64,000 nucleotides of DNA from Trichoplax adhaerens (taxonomy: Eukaryota; Placozoa; Uniplacotomia; Trichoplacea; Trichoplacidae): contig NW_002060943.1 in NCBI RefSeq assembly GCF_000150275.1, positions 12,392,568 to 12,456,567 of the forward strand, written 5' to 3'. Positions 41,011-51,652 of the stretch are shown in pieces (position 1 is the stretch's first letter; each line of letters begins with the position of its first letter). The position numbers and the translations under genes were made by a program. The notes under the pieces were generated by a model that was not told the origin of the DNA, made no database searches, and saw nothing but the letters and a program-made list of their open reading frames with translations.

Positions 41011-42007
41011 TACTTAAAAGTCAATAAATATTTCCATTACAAGAATACAAGGTTGGCATAATGTATGACGATTATACTGTATTCGCATTCGATGTATGCA
41101 AATCTTATATAGTATCGGAAATTTATTGTGTACAACAATTAAACTGTTTCCACAATAATAGGCCGAAATAAGTTACTATTGATCAAAATTGATTTCGTCA
41201 CGAAAAGATTTATATTTGTTTATTGCTCTGTATATTAGTAATATTCGTAAGCTTCATATTCTCTTAACTATAAATCACTTATAAGTTAAATTGTTGATAT
41301 TATTAATGGTTAATTAATATTTCTCTTTAACCTTAATTAGACGGCAAGAACGGGTTAAAAGTTACAACCAGCTGCTCATTTTTTCCATCAAGATAAATCA
41401 AATATTAGCGTTTGAATTCATTAATCTTCATTCATCTTAACCTAGAACATTATTGAGACAAAGGACAAAAAGCTATTACCAAATAATAGGCGTTATCCTA
41501 AAATCAAGAATTGATAGCTCAGGTAAATCAGACCTTGTATTACCTCGAGACAAAATAGGTAATCTCACTTAATGTTGCAAAGAATTATTGAGAAAATTAG
41601 TACTCGGTAGCACCTATTTTCCAAATCAATTATTAAATTGTCTATCAATCATTTTCGAATTAGTACTGACCCTTACTCCACCTCCCTGCTTTGGATTTGT
41701 TTATCCAAACAAGCTAAAATCACCAAGGTGTCTGGAAATATTGTTTAAAATAGTCGAAAGCGTCAACATTATCTACCCAGAATTCAAAGGCTATTTACAC
41801 TAAAGTCTTTCAATACTAGCCGTCAACCTTGGCAGTAATATCTGTCATTCATTGTATTTCACGTTGTTGGGCCGTAAAATTTTCCAAGCAAGAAAAGATA
41901 AAAAGACTTTATAAAGATCCTAAAGTTAATTCTACTGACATCCTCTGGTAAATTTCAACTCATTTTTCGGCTGATCAATTCCATCGAAATCATCTAATTG
42001 CCAGAAG

Positions 42008-43174
42008 ATGAATTTTAATGCGACTACTTCTAGAACTAGTCCTCCTATAATAAACTGTTCACTGCCTAATGCTCCTAAGAATGTTATTATGGTAGCAGGA
42101 CCTCAAGAACCAGATCGAATTGCCTTAATCGTCTTATATTTTGTTATCTTTACTATTGGCTTTGTTGGCAATTCCTTGGTTTGCTTTATTATCCTGACTA
42201 AAAGGGTAGCCATTACAACAACAACTATTTTCCTATGTAATTTAGCCTTTATCGATTTAATCTTACTTTTATCACTAGTACCGATGAAAGTGGCTCGCCA
42301 ATTTACACTAGGTTATATCTTAGGAACAGCATTATGCAAAATTGAAGGCTATCTAGGAACGGTTTGTTTAGCTAATGCATCCCTAACTTTAGTGGTCATG
42401 GGAGTGGATAAATATATTGCTATTGCTAAACCATTCAAAAGGCATTACTTTCGTAAACGATGGGCAATTGCTATCGTCTGCATCATCTGGATATTAACGT
42501 CCTTGGTTATGATGGTGCCATTAATTAATAATGCTGTGGAGTATTTCTATTATCAGCCAGCTGCAACATGCATCGGTTTCTGCTATTCCTACTGGAATTC
42601 ATTAGTTGCAGCCCGTATTTATTACGTTTTTGTTCTATCCTTTGATTTCATCTGTCCATCTTTGATGATAATTTATTTCTATTCTACCATCGCCATCTAT
42701 GTTATTAAGACAAAACGTATGCATCGCTATGGCTTAGTCAAGAAATTCTATTCTAGGCGGAAAAGGCAAATCTTGAAAATGCTAATTGCGGTGGTGGCTG
42801 CTTTTTATGTCTGTTGGACACCTTACAGTATCTTAACCCTCTTACGGGTCTTTCGTACAATTAATATAAATACTGTGCCTTATTTACGACAACTGAGTAA
42901 TTATTTCCTCCTGCTAACATTTTGTAGTGCTGCTATTAATCCAATTATTTATGGTTTATATCATGAAAACTTTAAAGCAAGTATGAAATTAATGTATAGC
43001 GCATCAACTCGAACTCATTCCTATACCATTTCTCGTACTCGAACAATCAGTCGTACGTCGACGGCTGGCAGTTTTAATGCACGAAATGCGGAAAGGCAAA
43101 AAAGTATTATGCGCCATAAATTGGCTGTCTTGCGGGCTAATTCTAACCAGCAATCAGAAGTAGCTAAAGTTTAA
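42008..43174 (+). CDS. Class A (rhodopsin-type) G protein-coupled receptor
   Basis: Intronless 388-residue seven-helix receptor at the plasma membrane. Two N-glycosylation sites (N4, N16) precede helix 1. Seen: GN in helix 1 (N55), NLAFID in helix 2 (D83), Cys110 before helix 3 with Cys188/192 in the second extracellular loop for the usual disulphide, D134-K135-Y136 at the end of helix 3, W161 in helix 4, P217 in helix 5, CWTP in helix 6 (269-272) and NPIIY in helix 7 (311-315). The third intracellular loop is short and basic (YSRRKRQ). The tail has an Arg/Ser/Thr repeat (TISRTRTISRTS) with likely kinase sites. Overall layout is that of small-peptide or amine receptors, but the amine-binding Asp of helix 3 is not evident, so the ligand is unknown. 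The usual DRY is DKY. ATG 42008 is preceded by an untranslated stretch without a clear upstream exon. Confidence 0.93.
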   Translation: MNFNATTSRTSPPIINCSLPNAPKNVIMVAGPQEPDRIALIVLYFVIFTIGFVGNSLVCFIILTKRVAITTTTIFLCNLAFIDLILLLSLVPMKVARQFTLGYILGTALCKIEGYLGTVCLANASLTLVVMGVDKYIAIAKPFKRHYFRKRWAIAIVCIIWILTSLVMMVPLINNAVEYFYYQPAATCIGFCYSYWNSLVAARIYYVFVLSFDFICPSLMIIYFYSTIAIYVIKTKRMHRYGLVKKFYSRRKRQILKMLIAVVAAFYVCWTPYSILTLLRVFRTININTVPYLRQLSNYFLLLTFCSAAINPIIYGLYHENFKASMKLMYSASTRTHSYTISRTRTISRTSTAGSFNARNAERQKSIMRHKLAVLRANSNQQSEVAKV

Positions 43175-46100
43175 TAACTACTCGGCAATAGTAATTGTAC
43201 GACTAGTAATTAATACGGATATCTCTCGAAATTAATCTTCATATGTAAATAGGATATTCTGAAAGATTTAATGGAAGCAATATCTATTCTATTAAATGAT
43301 AACAGATTGTATTTGTATATCTAGTAACCTTTCAAAAAGCGTTATTATTACTAAACTAAAGTAGTTTAAGATAATAAAAGTTGATTGTTAGATCATGGCA
43401 ATTCAATATTGATATATATTTTCACTATTATATCGGATTTGCTGGCCATTCTTACCAGTAAATAGAATCATGACATTTGATAATGTATTCGTTATCGTAT
43501 TTTTCAGATAGTTGCTTCCAGTTTTAAATTATCTTATTTATAATCATTAAATGCATCGCCTTTGTTGACGAGATAATTGTGGGCATTTGTCACTATGATA
43601 AATTGTAAAAGTACTATCAAGCCGGCAATAATAAACTAAAGTTAGCACCAATTTGCACTTTAGTTTGATAATATAATATTGTTAATGGTTTATTCATCCA
43701 ACACTATCCTATATAATAACTCACAATTGAGAATAACATATCTGTTTCCTCCAAGGGGTGATTTTTTCTAATTTGTTGGGTGTCAGCTCTCAGTTAGAAT
43801 ATACTGTAATAACAACTTGGATTAGTTTGATTGATGAATCCTGTATTCCATTGGATGTATCCTTTAGAAGGATGCCTGTATAGATGTCATTGCACGTATA
43901 CATATAAAAGTGAATATAAATTTTGTTGAAAAATTGAATTAGTTATTCATTAGTCTAATGTCGTGACTAATTTATCATTATTATGAAAACTATACTTTGC
44001 ATCAAATATGCCTCTAGCTGCTATTAATTTCTCATCTATCGATGAATATTTGCTGTCTTACTTTACTTTCTCAATTGACAATGTTGAATTAATTGTCATG
44101 TAAAGTAATCATTTTTCCATGCAAAGTCTTATTACTGCTGAAAGTATTAGCCATTAAAAATAACATTACAAAATAATAAATCAATTGTAGATGTGCATTA
44201 ATTTATATAAGGTAGTTCAATTGAAAAAGTTGCTTGGCTGCAAGAAATGAAAACTGGATTTATCGATTTATCTTTATCATTATTTGTAAATAAATAGCAA
44301 CTTTTACTCGAAGTATCGATAGATATATTAGCGAATATAAGATCAATACAAAGAAAAGATTATCTTATCCTTAATAATTTTACATATTTCAAAACATATA
44401 GATAGTTTACTCCGCTTATAAAGGTGTGAATGGAAGCATTTGTTCGTATCAAGTTATATTGGGTATTAAACGGCAAAGATCATGAATAAAGATAGAGTTG
44501 ACTTAACCGAGTCGATCTTAATTTGAAGACTTTTGGCATTAATTTTAATATTGCCTAGGCAAGATTTAGTCATGATTCGATTCTAGTCGGGCTCAGTTAC
44601 CATATGATATAATCGCTTACTAGGATAGTTAAACCCTGCATTATTAAATACTTTATTCGTTGCATACTTATCAGGGATACAATAAATGTAAATTTACACA
44701 ATTTTATAAATACAGAAGAATCGTTTGTTATTCACCTTTATTCTGGAAATCTTGAGGCATTTTAATATAGTTGACTAAAAGAAAGTTCTAAATTTGACGT
44801 TATTTCAGTGCTGATTCTACCAGCTAGGTATATCAATCCCACCCTGTTAACATAGTGCTATTTTTATATTCCTTCCATTAGTTTCAAAACATTACGGGAT
44901 TCATGAATAATTGATAATAAAGCTTAGCGGAAGGCTGTAAACCTAGCTAGGAAGCTTAGAAATTTAATATTTTACTGCTTAAACAAACACACTAGCCAGT
45001 TAAAATTACCAGTCAAGATCCATGTAAGATTTTACTGCAAAATGATAGCTGGTATCTTTGAATAGTACTTTAAAGCAGCTACTTAGAAGAATCCAACTTA
45101 TTTAATTCGTCTTTTTCTTAGCGCATAACAATGATATCAATGAATTAGAAGTCAGGTCTAATTAGGATACGTATATTAAGTTTGAATGATTGGGGTATTT
45201 GATCTCGCAGTGTCTAAATTCTGTATTGACCATAATTACAATTAATTCATAAACCAGCGTTGATAATATTCTTGATAAAATACGCACATGATATCGATTT
45301 CTTGCATAGTTTTCCGTACCAGTAAAAATATTTAATACAGGATGAAAAAGATTTTGTGGGTGTATTTAATAGCGGCCTATATGAACTGCAATATCGTACT
45401 ATGAATTACTAGAAAGTAAGCTTTTTACTAGCAGCCAGTACTACAGAGTGCAAACACCAACCTATCGGTTTCTTTAGTTGAAATTGTGATGTTCTGTAGC
45501 AATTAGCGAATAGCCAAGTGCTGTCAATGTCTTGTTCAAACCGTTGGCATTTCCCTTACTTTTCCTTGCAGCGAATACAAACGATCGACAACAACCAATC
45601 GTTGCACTGCCAGTTAGGTTAAAAAAGCGGCATTTATACGGGCATTTTTGCCATTGCTTCGAGGAGTTCGCTGCGATAAATAGGTCTTATTTGTACTAAA
45701 ACATACGCTATTATTTAGCTAGGTTTCCATCAAGCTGTCTTATAATTATTGATTGACGATTGCTCGGTGACTTCGAGTATGAAAAAATAAGGAAGCTGGT
45801 TTATCGAATACTTTCATTTCTTTCATGAACCAAGTGATAGATAACTTGATATACTCGTATACCTTACATAAGCCTTCAATGCGGCATATCTACAAGTATA
45901 TCTATAGACTATTGTTACAATTTTCCATTGTAACTAGAAAACTGGTCTTAATCACTATCTTTACTAGTACTCGTGTTCCCAACTAACTTACGGTTCTATC
46001 GTAGTTGAACTCATTCTCAACTACACAAATAAACTACTAATGAGTAATAGGTTTAAATACTTCAATTTATTAACGTTAATCTTAATCGTAAAATGTACCA

Positions 46101-48736
46101 AAGACAAACGTGAGAATATCCTTAGCAATAATAGTCAAGTGATCCTGCAAGTGACTAAATGGAACTGAGCAGCTAAGCTAGTGCTCGGCTTTTATAGTCT
46201 CGGCCTACGCCGATGGTGTACTTGTGAATATGCTTGACATAGCGTCTTACACTGTATAGCAGCATACATATCCTAGTATAAGGTGTTATTAATTAATGTT
46301 TACTGACTAAGCGTGTTAGCTCCGACACGTCAACAGAATTGAACTTTCTGATACCTTGGCAATAACAAGTACTTATTAATAAACATTAATATCTAATAAG
46401 CTACTGGAGCAAACAACAATTTAAATGAGATATTTTAATTAACATAGCAATAAAATGGTAGATCTTCCGGTTGGTTTAGAGATTTACGAATGTTGGATGA
46501 TATACTGTAAAACGAATAAAGTAGAATTGATAATTTCACCATACTTACTTTAACGTTGACTAGATTACTGCAATGGTGTGAAACGAAAACGTACGTGTTA
46601 CAGCTAGAAATGCTGAAAAAGCCTACATTCTCCTCATAATGATTCTGCCTTCCTCTTTTTAATTAATCTTGAAAATTATTGTCGAGAATCTCTTCTATGT
46701 TCACTAAATATCGTTTATTGTTGGACCTCGGTGAGAAAATAGACGCATCTTGATTACTGTATAGCATTCTATCTACAATTTTGACTCTATTGATACCAGG
46801 ATAAGCATTTTCTTGCAGTACTTTAATCAATCGTCATAATTTGCAGCAATTATAACCATCAAATATGGACAAACCCGCAAGACACCATTTCGCTTGTTGC
46901 AAACGGCATCAATAAAGGCGAACAAGCTGAACACTACTTAAGACTAGCGACCTTCATTTGCAGTTTTTTTGCGCCCCGATCCCGAGAAGTTTCAAGCAGA
47001 AAATGAAATTTTACTCTATCTCGAAGACCGACTTACTCAAACTATTGTCTAAATGCTGGTATACACTCCAGTACGCCAATTCATGATGCCTGAGTCCGCT
47101 CGAACACCAAAATTGATATCCTGCCAGGGACTGCTTAATTCCTTTTTTCATAGTTTCCATAATAAATACCTTAATTGTAATTCAGCAGTACATTCATACC
47201 CAAATCTAGTCCCTAACTCTATCGAAAACATGCAATAGAGGAAAAGGAGGAAGAGCGATTGATATTTGAATTGGTACGTAGTATAAATTACTAATACTAG
47301 CAGCATAAACTCTAAATGCATATGTAGAATATTATTCCTGTACGGCAGACAGTAAAGAGCGAGGAGTATTTGCCGAAGGTCGTCTGAAAATATAAACACT
47401 CCATTGCATACTGTAGATTACGATATCATGCTTTATTATTTTAATAATATCATTACGGCTCCTGGCAATATATTTATTGCATATACTGTAATTGACGATA
47501 TCGATCTACGCGAATTACAGAAAAAGTAGCAAAATTTTAATATTGGCGCTCGATAGTGCGTATTTGTTTCATATAGTAATTGAAAAGCTATTCATACATC
47601 AACAGTTAGCTGCTCACTCACACGAAAGGAACTGTCAACTTATTATTCAATAATTAAGTGATTGCCATATAGATATAGCCCGAACCTTATTGCAAATGAT
47701 GTAAATTGCTTGCTTTACTTTCTATTTTCAGTCAATGAGGTCATAGGTATCATTTAATGGTGTCAATAAACAATATGCATACTTTTATTCAATTTTATCT
47801 TTATCATAGCATCCAGTAGCAAAATTCTTTGGCAAATACTGATATAAAACTAGCATTGAATGCGTGTCTACTAGAGGCAATGTACTGCATAAGTTTCTAT
47901 TGGGATAGCACGTTGCATATGCTGTTGTACCATAAAATGAATTCGCTTTCATTGCACGCAGAACGCTCTACAGTTCAGTATGATTTTCAATATTTCCAAT
48001 CATATCGTCTGTTCTGATGCTGCGTGTCTAGTTATACAAGATTTAAGTTAACTTATGATTGATTCAATTTTAATCCTTGTGACAGTACGAGAGTAGACGT
48101 CGAATCAATCATGAAGAGGCTAATTAAAGATGAGGGAAATGGTACAACTCAAGTGACGCTCTATAGGGCTAAAAACATAATATTGTATAAATGAATGGAT
48201 AGAACTATAATTACTGGACAATTGAAATCTAAATTGATTGTTTTTATGAAATCTTTTATGCCTACTAAATCAATTACTGTACATCTAAATACGATATATA
48301 TATCTAAAAGATAACTGTAGAAGATGTCAATACCGAGTAATAAAACGTATTATAAGCTCATATATGATGTTAAGTTATAACGACATGACTATGTTGGTTT
48401 TCAAGCACATCAGAATAGTAAAATTCTTCATGATTGTAGTAAAGCACAGCAGATATGTCGGGTGTAAAGATGAGATATGGCAATGACACCAAGCAGAGTT
48501 AGCTAAGTTAGTATTGTATTTATTACAACTAAATCCATGTATTGTAGATGTACACGGACGATAGCCAGCAAGCAAGTATTAATTCGTCAACGGAATGCTT
48601 TCGGGAATACGGTATGACAGTAATGTCAGGCTTTACTGTCATTCATCCCTATGCGATTTTCTTTCAACTCATTTACACAAGCTGATGTCGGAAAAGCATA
48701 TGCAGAGTCCTTACACACAGTAAAAGACATTAACAT
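43175..48736. other. Non-coding stretch, no gene recognised
   Basis: AT-rich sequence between the GPCR and the isomerase-family gene. AATAAA at 43373-43378 may be the GPCR polyadenylation signal. Slightly richer patches at 45500-46250 and 46880-47230 have short open frames on both strands but no family motif. No RNA gene was seen. Confidence 0.5.
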
Positions 48737-50203
48737 TTATAATTTGGAGTATTTGAGCTCCGATTCAAACATGTCCAATTTTAAGGAATGGAGGACTTCC
48801 GGTGATAAATTAGCTTTGGCTAATTGTTTCTCACCGAATTGAATTGCAGATTTAAGGAGCTGGTCGCCCGGTATGGCCAAATCTACAAATTTACTTTTGA
48901 CTGCTTCATCGGCGGTGAATCGTTTGCCAAGGTATACAATATCTCGTAGAACATTTTTATCGCTAATTCTGTACCTAGAAAGGGTTCAACAGGATTGTTC
49001 AATCGATTTGAAAGAATAAATCGTTCAAGTTATGCGATATTCATCAGGCTAAATCAATACCAGTCTGCCATTCCATAAAATAAGCGTGTCAATCATGAAC
49101 ACAGCCAATCTGGCTTTACTGTTCTAACTAAGGCATGACTTGATGATGATTAGGCCTGATATTGGATATTGAGAGTAGAACGTTGCAAAAAGAGTTACTG
49201 CTGAAGATGCCTTACCTATAAATTTGAGTCCAAAACGGAGGAAATGTCATCTTTAGATGTATTTCAGGTAAACAAAACCAGCCTCTCTCCTTTCTCATAA
49301 TACGATAGTCATGAGCAAGAAATAACAGTCCTCCACCAGCAAAGCAATGTCCTGCAATTTGGAAGATTCATTACACCGAAATAAGCATGTTTATATCGTG
49401 GTATGAAAACAGGATATTGTCAACAATTGAAAATTCAATCTATCATATTTCAACATCAAATGTGTATTGACTGCCAGTATTGCAGACGATTCTTTGACCA
49501 ATAGACTCATATTATATGCTGTCTGTTTCTTACGTAAACGAACCGTTAGCAGCAGCAATTGTCGGCAATTTGAATGTCAAGATCCTAGCTAGTAAATTGT
49601 TTAATGTAAACCGAAGTTCAGTCATTCGCTGGGCAGTCTGATCTTTTAACCAATCGAGATCCAGGCCATTTGAATAATATTTGCCAGTTCCAGTGGTTAT
49701 TAAGACCTTGGCATCATCATTTCTAGCTCAACAACGATAAAAAAAAAGGGTTATTGGTTTAAAAAGAAAACGATCCTATCAAGAATGCTGTCTCCATTTG
49801 CATATCGCGATCTTGCATGCTCCTCCATTGAAAATGGATTGCATAGTTAACGATCAACCATGAGATCCACCCCAGAGTCAATAATAAAGTAACTGCAATC
49901 CGATGAAATTGATCATGTACTACTGCATCAAGTGGGCACACCTCTAGTATCACCTGTGGATGATACCCTACTCGTCTATTGAAGTGTTTCAAATCATTGG
50001 ACCCGTTGTGGTCCAGACCGGGCCCACAGCTGATCCTGTAGCTGTTTGTTTATTGAAGTCAAAGTCACTTACTTTTCAACTTCGTCCAGAGCAGCGTGGA
50101 ATTGCTTTACGAAATCATCATTAATACGATTTTCTCCAGCATCCATAACTATGATGGAACAGGAACCCTCATATTCCACCCGAATATTGACTTTTGCCTT
50201 CAT
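48737..50203 (-). CDS. Enoyl-CoA isomerase/hydratase family enzyme with C-terminal SKL (peroxisomal)
   Basis: Four exons on the minus strand with matching phases: 50203-50073, 49722-49544, 49351-49216 and 48974-48737, giving 227 residues. Start ATG 50203 is the first Met after an in-frame stop. Seen: the crotonase fold signature MDAGENRIN near residue 20, LITTGTGKYYSNGLDLD (51-67) forming the first oxyanion-hole strand, PTIAAANGHCFAGGG (96-111) with the second, HDYRIMR, GWFCLPEI with a Glu near 133, and LGKRFTADEA. The layout resembles delta3,delta2-enoyl-CoA isomerases, which move double bonds during unsaturated fatty acid oxidation; hydratase activity cannot be excluded. The last three residues are Ser-Lys-Leu, a perfect type 1 peroxisomal targeting signal. 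The donor after exon 2 (GTTCGT) is weak but the only one that keeps phase. Two acceptors 6 bp apart (48974 or 48968) can start the last exon. Confidence 0.9.
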
Positions 50204-51496
50204 GTTGGACTCGTTGAACGCACGATGATCGATTTGAACAGCCGCGACCACGTAACCAACGATGGTTCAGTCACCAAGTGCTGACTGACAAGGATATCGT
50301 GTTACCCTCGACCGATGACCCCTATTAAGCGCTTGACCTGCCGTAACGACGACCGCAAAAGCAAGTTGAAACGTTACCAGTGATACCGTGACGTACCACG
50401 GCTTGTACCAGATCAGTTGTTGCTTTACTATCAAGATTTCAGTACAGTACAGTACAGTACAGTACTGTACATACTGTACGTATCGATAAGGGTACAGTAC
50501 TGTATTACAAGCCTGCGTAATGTACTGTACAGTACACTGTACTGTAAGTCACGTTTCCGGATCGGTTACAGACGTTTCTTGGGCGTGGCGAGCCCTAGAT
50601 TATGGTTGGATACTGTTCAGTGTTCAGCCATAGCCCGTCATGAAGACTTTCAATTTGAAAGGCATTTACTCGGAATAGGATAAAGTTGCATGCATACAGA
50701 TCATGACAACCTTGAGCAATGGGTACTCGATGTTTTTTAATTAATTTCGACTGTATTATTGAGTTTTTTATTTTTGGGGGAAATTTCAAATACCAACCAT
50801 CAGTCACTGTTACGTTGTACAGTACGATCGATGCAACTAGTATACGAGCCATGCTGAAATAGCGGTCTTCCAGGTTACGGCTATAGCCCGAATTTCGGCT
50901 ATGATGCATAATAGCTGGCTAAAGACTGAATCAAGACTACATATATACTTTAAGCAAAATAATTTGCTAATGAGCAATGAAACAAGCTTCATTGATATAT
51001 AGGTCACGGTACTAAATGAAGTATTTAGCATGCAATCGATGAGAAAAGAAGTCAAGTTATCCCTCGTCCTGCTAATCTTGCCTTACACTGGACAACATGC
51101 TATTAGGACAGTATACTGCTCCATACCAACGTTCAGGTTTCTACTATAGTCCATTACAGTACTGCACGCTTTGCACTCGCCGAACCATCACATGATGCAA
51201 TTAGTCATGCGCAGAGACAACAACGACCTTGTCCATTTTCTCAGCACCGTCGTACGGCCATCTTGAAAACCACTAGGCTCCTCACAAAAGGTAATACTAA
51301 ACTCCTATCATTATAATTCAAATCTTCGTTGAGTTTATGATTCTTTGCTGGATCAGTAGTAAATGATAGAAAGGAATAAATACATTGCACTGTCGTTGAG
51401 CTAGTTCATGATAGAGTAGGAATGTTGAAAGTGACATTGTTGTCAGGCTCTTGATGGTCTTCATGCATTTTTTGGGGGCAGTACAGTAGTAGAAAA
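50204..51496. promoter_or_regulatory. Upstream region of the isomerase gene, CpG-containing, with CAGTA repeats
   Basis: The first 450 bp are clearly less AT-rich than the surroundings and lie directly upstream of the minus-strand start at 50203, so they probably include its promoter and 5'UTR. The CAGTA/TACTG tract follows. A CAAGATGGCC sequence on the minus strand near 51263 resembles a YY1-type promoter element. An open frame at 50595-50909 (-) has a hydrophobic start but no recognisable domain. Confidence 0.35.
50440..50547. repeat. Palindromic CAGTA/TACTG pentanucleotide tract
   Basis: Four to five CAGTA units (50440-50465) switch to their reverse complement TACTG, and the pattern recurs twice more to 50547. 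GTACAGTAC and GTACTGTAC can pair with one another, so the tract can form hairpins. Confidence 0.85.
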
Positions 51497-51652
51497 ATGT
51501 TTGCGCGTTTGACCGGAATGGTAACCAACCACTTTCGTGGTATATGGCCCCATCTCAAGCCGTTGAGAACAATCTTGTTTGGCTTTGCTGTCTCTGGCTA
51601 TATGATTAGTAAAATTCCACAGACTGGTAGGTTTACAATCTTTGCACTTTGA
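51497..51652 (+). CDS. Small single-helix protein, possibly mitochondrial ATP synthase 6.8 kDa proteolipid-like
   Basis: A 51-codon frame from ATG 51497 to TGA 51650-51652, or spliced out at a good donor (ACTG|GTAGGT, 51627). The N-terminus is short, basic and Met-Phe-Ala-Arg-like, as in mitochondrial small proteins. GIWPHLKP is followed by one predicted membrane helix (ILFGFAVSGYMISKI). Order and length recall ATP5MJ (also ~58 residues, with IW-P-KP then one helix ending in KI), but the match is short. Two minus-strand frames over the same bases are also open, and one starts in a CAACATGGCGGC element near 51704. This is a candidate, not a secure gene. Confidence 0.3.
   Translation: MFARLTGMVTNHFRGIWPHLKPLRTILFGFAVSGYMISKIPQTGRFTIFAL

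Larger units (their letters stand above)
11314..42007. other. ~30 kb gene desert rich in diverged local tandem duplications
   Basis: No gene family, rRNA, tRNA or transposon could be recognised on either strand. The base composition is strongly AT-rich. The commonest structure is local duplication: two to five diverged copies in tandem with periods of roughly 100-390 bp, the clearest listed as separate repeats; a weaker one lies at about 29016-29150 (period ~102). A telomere-like tract sits at 25511. Open frames here are mostly 60-95 codons, the length expected by chance; the one exception is a 139-codon frame at 23606-24025. Confidence 0.6.

Noticed and set aside
11900-42000. Transposon or provirus as the cause of the gene desert
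   Set aside because: No reverse transcriptase, transposase or integrase motif, terminal repeats or poly-A tails were seen; the structure is local tandem duplication.
46880-47020. Plus-strand open frame suggesting a remnant coding exon
   Set aside because: No motif, no phase-compatible neighbours, and stops in all frames soon after.
50595-50909. 104-codon minus-strand ORF with hydrophobic start (MARILVASIVLY)
   Set aside because: It overlaps repeat-rich sequence, has no cysteine pattern or known motif, and no supporting context.
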